Source: an uncultured Porphyromonadaceae bacterium (GTDB lineage Bacteria > Bacteroidota > Bacteroidia > Bacteroidales > Muribaculaceae). Taken from it: a stretch of DNA of 32,407 nucleotides. Below are positions 18,643-27,725 of this stretch, piece after piece. Position 1 is the first letter of the stretch, and each line of letters opens with the position of its first letter. The notes beneath the pieces are model-generated. The model was not told the DNA's origin. It did no database searches and saw only the letters and a list, made by a program, of their open reading frames with translations. The translations under genes were made by a program, and so were the position numbers. The DNA lies in NCBI GenBank assembly GCA_947177615.1, contig CAMWUY010000007.1:1-32407 (forward strand), read 5' to 3'.

Positions 18643-18885
18643 ATGACTAATTTAGAGAAATATAACAATTTTTTCACCGAGGTTTTCGGTGTAAGCGTTG
18701 ATGCGCTTGGCGCAGATTTCAATAAGGAGAATGTGGCAGAATGGGACTCCGTCCATCAGCTCAATCTCGTGTCACTCGCCGAGGAAACCTTCGACATTAT
18801 GCTCGATCCCGAGGAGATAATGGGCTTTACCTCATACGAGAAAGGTAAGGAGATAATGGCCGCTCAGGGTGTAGACCTCAACTGA
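18643..18885 (+). CDS. Acyl carrier protein (second)
   Basis: 80 aa; VAEWDSVHQLNLVSLAEETFDIML with conserved DSV Ser. Confidence 0.87.
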   Translation: MTNLEKYNNFFTEVFGVSVDALGADFNKENVAEWDSVHQLNLVSLAEETFDIMLDPEEIMGFTSYEKGKEIMAAQGVDLN

Positions 18886-18890
18886 ATATT

Positions 18891-19949
18891 ATGGCAAAAT
18901 GGAGAATTAAGAATGTCCGTATGGCCGGTGTGTCAGCATGTGTGCCCGAAAGGGTAGTGTCCACCGAGGAACTCGGCATTCTCACACCCGAAGAGTCTGA
19001 AACCTTCAATAAGACTGTCGGTATCCGCCAACGTCACTTGGCTGATGACTCTGTTTGCGCTTCAGACATGTGTCAGAAGGCAGCGGAGAAACTTCTGGAA
19101 GATCTTGGCTGGGAACGCGAATCTATCGATGTGCTGATCTTCGAATCGGTGACAGGTGATTATCGTACGCCACCGACCTCTTGTCTCCTGCAGGACAGAC
19201 TCGGACTCCCCGACACGACATTCTGTCTGGATATGCCGATGGGGTGTTGCGGTTGTCTGTATGCTATCACTGTGGGTGGTAATATGTTGACAACCGGCAA
19301 TGTGCGCCGCGCTCTGTTGCTGATCGGCGACACTGCATTGCGGATGGGCTCGATGAAGGACAAAAGTCGTGTTCCCCTTTTCGGCGATGCAGGGACAGCC
19401 ATTGCTCTCGAATATGACCCGGAGGCGCCCGAGATAGTGGTCGATTTCCATACATACGGCAAGGGATATGAAGCTCTGATGACACCGCACGGAGGTTTCC
19501 GTCATCCCGCCACACCGGAGTCATTTGTCGAAGAGGATTTCGGCAACGGTATAATCCGCGCGCCCTACCATACGCTCATCAATGGAATGAATGTATTCTC
19601 GTTCGCCATATCCAAACCCCCTAAGTCAGTCGAACAATTTCTCGAGACTGAGGGTATAGACCGTAATACGGATGTGGATTACTTCCTGATACACCAGGCT
19701 AACAAGATGATAGTGGATCGTGTCGTCAAGAAATTGAAGCTGCCGGTAGAGAAGGTGCCGTACAATATTGAGGAGTTCGGTAATCTGGGTGGTGCCTCCA
19801 TCCCGTCCCTGATGGTCACACGCCTGCGAGACCGGCTCAGCGAGCATCCGGTCCGGCTATTGATGTCATCATTCGGCTTAGGTTTGTCATGGGCCACTAT
19901 GAGCGCTACATTCGGACCTATGGTGATACCCGAGTTACAATATATATAA
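18891..19949 (+). CDS. 3-oxoacyl-ACP synthase III-like (KAS III/FabH family)
   Basis: 352 aa; VGIRQRHLADD, active-site region LDMPMGCCGCLYAI, FLIHQANKMIVDRVVKKL (His), EEFGNLGGASIPSL (Asn). Confidence 0.9.
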   Translation: MAKWRIKNVRMAGVSACVPERVVSTEELGILTPEESETFNKTVGIRQRHLADDSVCASDMCQKAAEKLLEDLGWERESIDVLIFESVTGDYRTPPTSCLLQDRLGLPDTTFCLDMPMGCCGCLYAITVGGNMLTTGNVRRALLLIGDTALRMGSMKDKSRVPLFGDAGTAIALEYDPEAPEIVVDFHTYGKGYEALMTPHGGFRHPATPESFVEEDFGNGIIRAPYHTLINGMNVFSFAISKPPKSVEQFLETEGIDRNTDVDYFLIHQANKMIVDRVVKKLKLPVEKVPYNIEEFGNLGGASIPSLMVTRLRDRLSEHPVRLLMSSFGLGLSWATMSATFGPMVIPELQYI

Positions 19950-20563
19950 TGCAGCTGTACCGTCGTTTTTTCAAACGCATCATCGATGTCACACTCTCCG
20001 GTGTGGCATTGCTGATTTTGGCCATACCGCTGGCACTGATTACGGTATGGCTTCATTTTGCCAACAAGGGAGCCGGCGCGTTCTTTCGACAGGAGCGCCC
20101 GGGACGGGACGGCAGGATTTTTAAGGTTATCAAATATAAGACAATGACCGATGAGCGCGATGCCGAGGGCAATCTCTTGCCCGATAAGGATCGTCTCACC
20201 GGGGTTGGTAGGTTCGTGCGCTCCACCTCGATAGATGAACTGCCGCAGCTCTGGAATGTCTTCAAGGGTGATATGTCGCTGATAGGCCCGCGTCCGTTGC
20301 TGGTCTCATATCTTCCATTGTATTCCCCGCAGCAGAGGCGCCGTCATGAGGTCAGACCCGGCATCACGGGGTGGGCTCAATGTCACGGACGCAATAATAT
20401 CTCCTGGGCACAGAAGTTTGAATATGATGTATGGTATGTTGATCATCTTTCGTTTGCTACGGATATTAAGGTGATCCTCACCACGATACGCAAGGTTGTA
20501 AAACGGGAGGATATCTCGGCCGAAGGTCAGGCTACAGTCGAGGCTTTCGACGGAACGAATTAA
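19949..20563 (+). CDS. Initiating undecaprenyl-phosphate sugar phosphotransferase (PglC/WcaJ-type bacterial sugar transferase)
   Basis: From ATG 19949 (TAATG overlap) MQLYRRFFKRIIDVTLSGVALLIL...FFRQERPGRDGRIFKVIKYKTM...TGVGRFVRSTSIDELPQLWNVFKGDMSLIGPRPLL. Confidence 0.93.
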   Translation: MQLYRRFFKRIIDVTLSGVALLILAIPLALITVWLHFANKGAGAFFRQERPGRDGRIFKVIKYKTMTDERDAEGNLLPDKDRLTGVGRFVRSTSIDELPQLWNVFKGDMSLIGPRPLLVSYLPLYSPQQRRRHEVRPGITGWAQCHGRNNISWAQKFEYDVWYVDHLSFATDIKVILTTIRKVVKREDISAEGQATVEAFDGTN

Positions 20564-20589
20564 GGAACGCGCTCTAACAGAATTGAGAA

Positions 20590-21186
20590 TTGAAAATCAA
20601 ACAATTTGTCAACAACGTATTCACCTCCAATTCCTTTGTGGTGCATGATGACCGCAATGCAGTCATCATCGATGTAGGTGATTTCACGCCGATACAGGAA
20701 TATCTCGTCTCTCAGGGCCTCGCTCTGAGAGCTGTTTTTATTACCCATACCCATTATGACCACATCTATGGTGTCGGCGATCTGATGGCGGCTTATCCGG
20801 AGGTGCCTGTATATACCTCGGAGTTTGGCAAGAGAGCTTTTGGCGAGCCCGGATGGAATTTTTCACGTTATCATGACACTCATATTTGCATAATTTCGGA
20901 TAAAATTATATCTTTACAAGATAATGTACAGGTTTCGGCATTCGAGGGTGTAAGTATTCTTGCCATACGCACTCCGGGACATGATGAGAGTTGTATGAGT
21001 TATCTGTGTGACAACGCTTTATTCACCGGAGACTCTTATATACCGGATGTCAAGGTCATCGCGACATTCCCGCGCAGTGACAAGACGTTGGCCCGGCACT
21101 GGTATGACAGGCTCTCTGCAATGTCCGACAAATATGATATTTATCCGGGACATGGTCCTGTCAGAATAATAGATCCTGACCAATGA
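20590..21186 (+). CDS. Metallo-beta-lactamase-fold hydrolase (glyoxalase II-like)
   Basis: 198 aa; FITHTHYDHIYGVGDL (HxHxDH), IRTPGHDESCMSYLCDNALFTGDSYI, YPGHGP; likely TTG start. Confidence 0.87.
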   Translation: MKIKQFVNNVFTSNSFVVHDDRNAVIIDVGDFTPIQEYLVSQGLALRAVFITHTHYDHIYGVGDLMAAYPEVPVYTSEFGKRAFGEPGWNFSRYHDTHICIISDKIISLQDNVQVSAFEGVSILAIRTPGHDESCMSYLCDNALFTGDSYIPDVKVIATFPRSDKTLARHWYDRLSAMSDKYDIYPGHGPVRIIDPDQ

Positions 21187-22448
21187 GAGATAGAATATTG
21201 TTATGTCTTGCCCACATGAGTGGCAAAGAGATGGACTACATCAAGGAGGCATTTGATGCCAATTGGGTCGTGCCGATGGGTCCAAATGTCAATGGTTTCG
21301 AGGAGGATCTCGAGAAGTTTGTCAATCGACGTGACAATCAGCCGCCGTTGCATAAATCGGTTGTAGGACTCAGTGCCGGCACGGCAGCCGTTCACCTCGC
21401 GCTGATAGCCTGCGGTGTCGGTCCGGGCGATGAGGTGCTTGTACAATCATTCACCTTCTGCGCATCAAGCCATCCCATCACTTACCTGGGCGCTACGCCG
21501 GTCTTTGTTGACTCGGAGCGTGAGACCTGGAATATGGATCCCGATCTGCTCGAGGAGGCTATCAGGGACCGTATCGAAAAGACGGGGAGGAAACCCAAAG
21601 CCATCATACCTGTCGCTCTGTACGGTATGCCCTATCAGATAGACCGCATCATGGAGATTGCCGACCGTTACGACATTCCGGTCATCGAAGATGCAGCCGA
21701 GGGGTTCGGCTCAAAATTCGACGGACAAATACTCGGCACATTCGGACGCTACGGCGTGCTCTCGTTCAATGGCAACAAGATTATCACCACTTCCGGAGGG
21801 GGTGCCCTGATATGTCCTGATAAGGAGGCAAAGAATGAGATACTCTTCTATGCCACACAGGCGCGCGAGAGTTATCCCTATTATCAGCATGAACATATAG
21901 GCTACAATTATCGTATGAGCAATATCTGCGCCGGCATAGGACGCGGCCAGATGACAATACTTGACGAGCATATAGCTCATCACAAGCATGTCCAACAGCT
22001 GTACACAGAGTTGCTCGGAGACCTGCAGGGCTTCACGATGCATCAGAATCCCGGTCCGGAATATGACTCCAACTTCTGGCTCTGTGCAGCCATCCTTGAC
22101 AAGGATATCCGCATCAAGGGTCAGGATGAGGCCTACAAGTCAGTGATCACAGGCGCAGTCGGCGGAGCGGCGGGAGTCACACACGCAGCTGCGACGGCTG
22201 TCACGGACTGTCAGCCCGATGCCAATGTCGAGGCGCTCCGTGTATTTCTTGACAAGGCCAACATCGAGGCCCGTCCGTTGTGGAAACCGATGCACCGCCA
22301 GCCCGTATACCGCAATGCTCCCGCTTACGTCAATGGTGTCAGCGAAGATCTGTTCCATTCAGGAATATGTCTCCCCGCCGGTCCGTTCGTCTCAGATGAT
22401 GATGTCAGATATATAGCCGACCACATCAGGGCGGCAATTGATGATTAG
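21183..22448 (+). CDS. DegT-family aminotransferase, PglE-like
   Basis: 421 aa; VGLSAGTAAVHLALIACGVGPGDEVLVQSFTF, VIEDAAEGFGSKFDG, LSFNGNKIITTSGGGALI. Confidence 0.9.
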   Translation: MRDRILLCLAHMSGKEMDYIKEAFDANWVVPMGPNVNGFEEDLEKFVNRRDNQPPLHKSVVGLSAGTAAVHLALIACGVGPGDEVLVQSFTFCASSHPITYLGATPVFVDSERETWNMDPDLLEEAIRDRIEKTGRKPKAIIPVALYGMPYQIDRIMEIADRYDIPVIEDAAEGFGSKFDGQILGTFGRYGVLSFNGNKIITTSGGGALICPDKEAKNEILFYATQARESYPYYQHEHIGYNYRMSNICAGIGRGQMTILDEHIAHHKHVQQLYTELLGDLQGFTMHQNPGPEYDSNFWLCAAILDKDIRIKGQDEAYKSVITGAVGGAAGVTHAAATAVTDCQPDANVEALRVFLDKANIEARPLWKPMHRQPVYRNAPAYVNGVSEDLFHSGICLPAGPFVSDDDVRYIADHIRAAIDD

Positions 22449-22516
22449 TGCTGCGATACACATTATCAAGTAACGGAATTATTCAGGTCACAGGTTATTG
22501 TATCAGTAGAAGAGTG

Positions 22517-24427
22517 ATGAAGTCATTAAAGAACACGATCAGATGGTATTTCACCCGGGATGCACTTCCATTCTGGGGTATGATAATTCTTGACAGTATT
22601 TTCGTCATCGTCTCCGGTCTGTTGGCCTTTCTGTTGCACCATTGGCACGAACCGATGTCCGGTGTCTTCTGGCCTCTGTTGCGAACACTTTTAATATTTC
22701 TCCCCTGTTTCTGGGTGTCCTTCAAGATATTCCATACATACGTCGGGGTCATAAAATTCTCCTCTTTCAACGACCTGGTGAGTATATTCCAGTCCGTTCT
22801 CGTGGCGATGGCGCTTGTGGTCATACTGCAGGAGTCGCTCCGTGGCACACGGCTGATCCTGCACTTCGGCGGAGCCAATATGGTGCTTTTCGGACTCCTT
22901 GTCGTCACCTTTATGGTCTTGACACGTATATGGGTCAAGACTCTGTATGAAGAATATCTGCACCGCAATATCCAGCAGAAAGCATACATCCTCGGAGTCC
23001 GCTCCGGAGCGGTATCCCTGGCCAAGAATATCAATACCTCGGCGACGTCTCAATATCGTCTGGCCGGGTTTATTACCAACGAGCCCAACATGGTTCATCA
23101 CATGTTGATGGGTAAGGAGATATTCCTGTTTGATCGTAGTCTGATAGACAAGATGCTCAGGCGTAAGGTGCATTATATCATCGTGTCGCCCCTGATGATG
23201 AGCGCATTGCATGAATATTCGGAGCTGACGGGTGAGTTTGTTGATGCCGGCATCAAGTTTCTGGTGCTTCCCAATGCTACGGAATGGGACGGCAAGTCTG
23301 ATATACAGGTGGCTAATCTGAAGCCTGTAGATGTCGAGGATCTGTTGCCGCGTGAGAAGATTGAAGTGGACATGAAGGCTGCGGCTGAATTATTGACCGG
23401 TCATGTAGTGATGATAACTGGTGCAGCCGGCAGTATAGGTTCGGAGATGGTCCGTCAGATAGCCACCTACGATCCGAAGATACTGGTGCTCGTGGATCAG
23501 GCTGAAACACCGATGCACGACATACGTCTGATGATGAGCAAGGAGTATCCTAATCTGCGTGCCGAGACCATTGTGGCCGATATCTCGGATAGGCGCATGA
23601 TGGAGCGTCTCTTCAACAGGTACAGACCCGGGTACGTCTTTCATGCAGCTGCCTACAAGCATGTGCCGATGATGGAGAATAATCCATACGAGAGTGTGGT
23701 TAACAATATCTTAGGAACCAAGATAATAGCTGATTTGGCTGTCAAATATGGCACTCGCAAGTTTGTCATGGTCTCTACCGACAAGGCTGTCAATCCGACC
23801 AATGTCATGGGATGCTCCAAGCGTATATGTGAGATATATGTCCAGAGTCTTGACAAGGCTATCAAGGATGGTGAGGTGAAGGGTGTCACACAGTTTGTAA
23901 CTACACGTTTCGGAAATGTCCTTGGGTCTAACGGCTCTGTTATCCCTCTCTTCCAGAAGCAGATACAGTCGGGAGGACCATTGACTGTGACCCATCCCGA
24001 TATCATACGCTATTTCATGCTCATACCTGAGGCGTGCAAGCTGGTCATCGAGGCCGGCACTATCGGCAAGGGGGGAGAGATTTTCGTATTTGATATGGGT
24101 GAGCCTGTCCGGATTGCCGATCTTGCCAAGCGTATGATCCAACTTAGCGGCGCGGTCAATGTGGATATCATTTATACCGGTCTGCGCGATGGTGAGAAAC
24201 TGTATGAAGAGGTCCTTAATGACAAGGAGATAACCCTTCCGACATTCCATCCCAAGATCAAGATCGCCAAGGTGAGGGAATACGATTTTGATGCAGTCAG
24301 TCGCAAGATCGATGATCTGATCGATACCAGCGCGGATATTGATGACATGCAGATAGTAGCTAAGATGAAGGCTATCGTGCCCGAATACAAGAGCGCCAAT
24401 TCCAAATATTCCTCACTCGATCAGTAG
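22517..24427 (+). CDS. Membrane-anchored UDP-HexNAc 4,6-dehydratase (PglF/WbpM/CapD family)
   Basis: N-terminal TM bundle plus VVMITGAAGSIGSEMVRQI, VFHAAAYKHVPMMENNPYE, VSTDKAVNPTNVMGCSKRICE, TTRFGNVLGSNGSVIPLF. ORF opens at 22448; ATG 22517 preferred. Confidence 0.92.
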   Translation: MKSLKNTIRWYFTRDALPFWGMIILDSIFVIVSGLLAFLLHHWHEPMSGVFWPLLRTLLIFLPCFWVSFKIFHTYVGVIKFSSFNDLVSIFQSVLVAMALVVILQESLRGTRLILHFGGANMVLFGLLVVTFMVLTRIWVKTLYEEYLHRNIQQKAYILGVRSGAVSLAKNINTSATSQYRLAGFITNEPNMVHHMLMGKEIFLFDRSLIDKMLRRKVHYIIVSPLMMSALHEYSELTGEFVDAGIKFLVLPNATEWDGKSDIQVANLKPVDVEDLLPREKIEVDMKAAAELLTGHVVMITGAAGSIGSEMVRQIATYDPKILVLVDQAETPMHDIRLMMSKEYPNLRAETIVADISDRRMMERLFNRYRPGYVFHAAAYKHVPMMENNPYESVVNNILGTKIIADLAVKYGTRKFVMVSTDKAVNPTNVMGCSKRICEIYVQSLDKAIKDGEVKGVTQFVTTRFGNVLGSNGSVIPLFQKQIQSGGPLTVTHPDIIRYFMLIPEACKLVIEAGTIGKGGEIFVFDMGEPVRIADLAKRMIQLSGAVNVDIIYTGLRDGEKLYEEVLNDKEITLPTFHPKIKIAKVREYDFDAVSRKIDDLIDTSADIDDMQIVAKMKAIVPEYKSANSKYSSLDQ

Positions 24428-24433
24428 TAGTCC

Positions 24434-25906
24434 TTATTTTCTATTCTTGATATAGCTCAGTGTTTCGTCAAGCTCCGGCAGCCCGAGGAGTCGTGAGGTG
24501 AAGATATATGCGGCAATACCGCACAGCGCTTGCGTGGCGAATATAGCTGTCGCGTTGATATGTAGTGATACGTTCTCCGGGAGTATCAGATGCAGCCCGT
24601 ATCCCACGATTATGGCAGTCAGGGCCATCGCTGTCGCAGGCAGGATAAAGGGCATATAGGGCTTGACCAGCTCCGTGACGGAGCAATGCAGCCCGTGAGC
24701 GGTGACAAACAGTAATATCAACCATGTTATCAATGTGGCTGCGAGCAGTCCCCATACCAGTGCGGGAACCGTATGCCACCATATTGTAGCGGCGATGGCG
24801 GCAAAGAGCAATATATCTTTGACACTCTCCGAAACGACCAGATGACGCGCCTTCCCGAGTGATAGCAGAAAATTGGAATAGAGCGAGATCAGAACGACAA
24901 AGATCCCCCGCAGACAGAGTATCTGAAACAGAATTATCGCGTCATCCCATTTGTCTGCAAAGAGGAGATGAAAGAGATTGGGAGCCGTTGCGGTCAGCAG
25001 TATCATAGCCGGCAGCAGAATAAACGCAGTGAATCGTCCCGTTTTTATACAATATCGTTTGAATGCCTCCGCCGAATCCTGTACTCCCGACAGCAGTGGC
25101 ACAAATGAGGCTGTGAGTATCTGCGATATGGAGGCGGTACACATTTTACTATATTTGTCAGCCTGTGTGTAGACACCTAATGAGGCCAGTCCATACCACA
25201 CTCCGATTACAAAGTTGTAAACGTTCTGTGAGATCGTATTGAGCATAGATGTCGTTAAGACACTCACCCCTACGCGACGTATCTTGCGCAGTGACTCCCT
25301 GCTGAATGTCATTGACGGCCACCACCCTCCGGTGCACCATAGTATCAGCGTCTTGACAGCCGCCATTATTACCGAGTACCATACCATTGCCCAGGCGCCA
25401 TATCCGGCAAAGGCCATCCATACACCGGCTATACCCGATATGATGATTGCCACAGTATTGGATACGGCTATCATCTTGACCTCCATCGACTTCATCATGC
25501 GATTGGTCTGAACGATGGCCAGACCGTTTATGACAAAGGTCAGGAACATAACCTTGGACATCGGTATCAAAGCCTCGTTGTCACCGAACAAAGAGGCTAT
25601 CCACGGAGCGGAGAGATACAGTATGATGTATATCGCTACAGAGACCGCCAGGTTAAACCAGAATACAGTCGAATAATCCCTCTGATCGGGTTGCTTCTCA
25701 CGCAGCAGTGCGGCTCCGAAACCACTGTCTACAAATATGATGGCAAAGGCCTGAAATATAGCCAATGCCCCTACAAGGCCAAATTCCTCCTTGGAGAGAA
25801 TATTGGCCAGTATGACCCCCACAACGGCATACAGCACCTGAGTGGAGAGCCTGTCGATGGTATTCCACTTCAGAGTTCTGGCTGTGCTTTGTTTCAGGTC
25901 GGACAT
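24434..25906 (-). CDS. Second MOP-superfamily polysaccharide flippase (Wzx-like)
   Basis: 490 aa; TARTLKWNTIDRLSTQVLYAVVGVILANILSKEEFGLVGALAIFQAFAIIFVDSGFGAALL. Confidence 0.92.
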   Translation of the reverse strand: MSDLKQSTARTLKWNTIDRLSTQVLYAVVGVILANILSKEEFGLVGALAIFQAFAIIFVDSGFGAALLREKQPDQRDYSTVFWFNLAVSVAIYIILYLSAPWIASLFGDNEALIPMSKVMFLTFVINGLAIVQTNRMMKSMEVKMIAVSNTVAIIISGIAGVWMAFAGYGAWAMVWYSVIMAAVKTLILWCTGGWWPSMTFSRESLRKIRRVGVSVLTTSMLNTISQNVYNFVIGVWYGLASLGVYTQADKYSKMCTASISQILTASFVPLLSGVQDSAEAFKRYCIKTGRFTAFILLPAMILLTATAPNLFHLLFADKWDDAIILFQILCLRGIFVVLISLYSNFLLSLGKARHLVVSESVKDILLFAAIAATIWWHTVPALVWGLLAATLITWLILLFVTAHGLHCSVTELVKPYMPFILPATAMALTAIIVGYGLHLILPENVSLHINATAIFATQALCGIAAYIFTSRLLGLPELDETLSYIKNRK

Positions 25907-25910
25907 AGTG

Positions 25911-26636
25911 TTACGGGAGCGGGATCAGCTTACCTCCCCCTTTATGAGAGATTTTCGGGTTGCCGCTATAATATATTTTGGTCGAGCCGATACCCTTGAC
26001 ATACAGTTCTTCGGATGGTGAGCACCCGATGGTGCCGCCACCGAATATCTTGCATGATATGGATTGGGCCTTCAGTTCATCTGCCTGAATTGTGCCTGTG
26101 CCGGTCATACGGAATGTCGCCTTGTCGCAATGGCCGGAGAGCGTGACCGTACCCATACCGGCAGTGATCTTGGAGTATACTTCAGTAGCGTCAATGCCCG
26201 AGACATTGATTATACCGTTACCGATCAGCGAGATCTCGATTTTAGGACATTTCGCCGGCGATTCCACTATGATCCTGGCATCTGAATAATTGAGTATCTT
26301 ATTCAGAAAATCAGAATATACATATAGTGTAGGACAGTCCGGGTAGAGAGCTGTGTCCGAATCGTCAAAGTCATCGGTCGATACCTGTATCTTTAATGTC
26401 CCGTTGTTATTGTTGATGATCAGAGGAGCATCCACCTCATTATCTCCGGATACCCATCTGACAGTGCCGTTCAATTGAGGATCATTGCGATATACGACAT
26501 TGACACTGTCCTGCACCAGCAAGGTGGTGAACTGACCTACATTCCTCACCTTTTCGACACCATCCTGCGCAGTCATCTGCAGCAATGAGACCAATGTCAT
26601 TATTACGACCGGTATCAGTCTTGTATATTGATTCAT
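25911..26636 (-). CDS. Secreted DUF2807 (GIN/auto-transporter adhesin head-like) protein
   Basis: 241 aa; signal peptide; repetitive beta-helix-like G-T-I/V pattern, e.g. GMGTVTLSGHCDKATFRMTGTGTIQADELKAQSISCKIFGGGTI. Confidence 0.8.
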   Translation of the reverse strand: MNQYTRLIPVVIMTLVSLLQMTAQDGVEKVRNVGQFTTLLVQDSVNVVYRNDPQLNGTVRWVSGDNEVDAPLIINNNNGTLKIQVSTDDFDDSDTALYPDCPTLYVYSDFLNKILNYSDARIIVESPAKCPKIEISLIGNGIINVSGIDATEVYSKITAGMGTVTLSGHCDKATFRMTGTGTIQADELKAQSISCKIFGGGTIGCSPSEELYVKGIGSTKIYYSGNPKISHKGGGKLIPLP

Positions 26637-26702
26637 GTATCTGTTATATTTGATTTCCCATCAGTCCGTGTCTCATATAAAATGTCAGACATGGGCTCAT
26701 GG

Positions 26703-27725
26703 TTACGGATTTAACGAACTTTCATGCTGCTTTATTTCACCTTGCCCGCTCTTTAGCAGATTTTCTGTTTTATCCAGTATCGGCATCAACTCATCGAGGG
26801 TGCATGCCCGCAGCATGGCGATGCGTGTCTCTCTGAAATTGGGTATACCCTTGAATAGGGGAGAGGCGGCCAGATGACGTCTGATGTGCAGGATACCCCT
26901 GTATTCATCAATACGTTGCACGCTCTCCTCGACCTGACGGCGGAGCAACGCGAAACGTCTCTCCAGTGTCATCGGTGTGTAAGAGCCGGTATCGAGCAGT
27001 TCACGCACCTCATGAAATATCCATGGAGCGCCGAATGATGCTCGTCCTATCATTATGCCATCCACCCCATACGTCTCGAAGGCCTGCCGAGCCTCGTCGG
27101 GAGTAGTGATGTCACCGTTGCCTATGACCGGTATTTCCATGCGTGGATCCTGTTTTAGCTCGCCTATCAGTGTCCAGTCGGCCTGACCGGTATACATCTG
27201 GGAGCGTGTGCGTCCATGCACGGTCAGGGCCTTGATGCCGCAGTCTTGCAGACGTGGGCCCAAGTCCGTGATGATCTTGTTTTCACAATCCCAGCCCAAG
27301 CGGGTCTTGACAGTCACCGGTATGGAGACCGCATCGACGACGGCCTTGGTGATGGAGAGCAATTTGGGAATGTCGCGCAGCATACCCGCGCCGGCACCCT
27401 TGTGAGCAACCTTCTTGACCGGGCATCCGAAGTTTATATCCAGTATGTCCGGCTGAGCCTGCTCGACGATGCGGGCGGCCTCGACCATGGCATCCGGCTC
27501 GCGGCCATATATCTGTATCGCCACCGGCCGTTCACGATTGTCAATATGCAGCTTGCGCGTCGTCGACGCGATATTTCTGATCAGTGCCTCTGCCGAGACA
27601 AACTCCGTATATACCATCGAGGCCCCCTGTTCGCGACATATCAGTCGGAAGGATGGATCCGTGACATCCTCCATCGGAGCCAACATTACAGGGCGGTCCC
27701 CAAGATCTATATCTGCTATCTTCAT
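26703..27725 (-). CDS. dusB: tRNA-dihydrouridine synthase
   Basis: 340 aa; LAPMEDVTDPSFR, DINFGCPVKKVAHKGAGAGML, VTVKTRLGWD, LTVHGRTRSQMYTGQADW, GNGDI. Confidence 0.93.
   Translation of the reverse strand: MKIADIDLGDRPVMLAPMEDVTDPSFRLICREQGASMVYTEFVSAEALIRNIASTTRKLHIDNRERPVAIQIYGREPDAMVEAARIVEQAQPDILDINFGCPVKKVAHKGAGAGMLRDIPKLLSITKAVVDAVSIPVTVKTRLGWDCENKIITDLGPRLQDCGIKALTVHGRTRSQMYTGQADWTLIGELKQDPRMEIPVIGNGDITTPDEARQAFETYGVDGIMIGRASFGAPWIFHEVRELLDTGSYTPMTLERRFALLRRQVEESVQRIDEYRGILHIRRHLAASPLFKGIPNFRETRIAMLRACTLDELMPILDKTENLLKSGQGEIKQHESSLNP

Noticed and set aside
18573-18643. TAACTCCG direct repeats and CCGG..CCGG before the second ACP
   Set aside because: Only two 8-bp copies in a short gap; no T tract or other sign of a terminator or regulatory RNA.
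15323-19949. Calling the ACP/KAS III cassette an aryl polyene or type II PKS cluster
   Set aside because: No KAS I/II pair (KS/CLF), no dehydratase, no thioesterase-MMPL transporter, and it is flanked by sugar enzymes.
22495-23034. Long minus-strand ORFs opposite real genes (e.g. 22495-23034, 17188-17742, 7024-7467, 4571-4975) and + strand ORFs opposite DusB/RpoN (27216-27752, 29293-29835)
   Set aside because: They lie fully antisense or out of frame to well-supported genes, have low-complexity or Cys/His/Arg-rich translations and no recognisable motifs.
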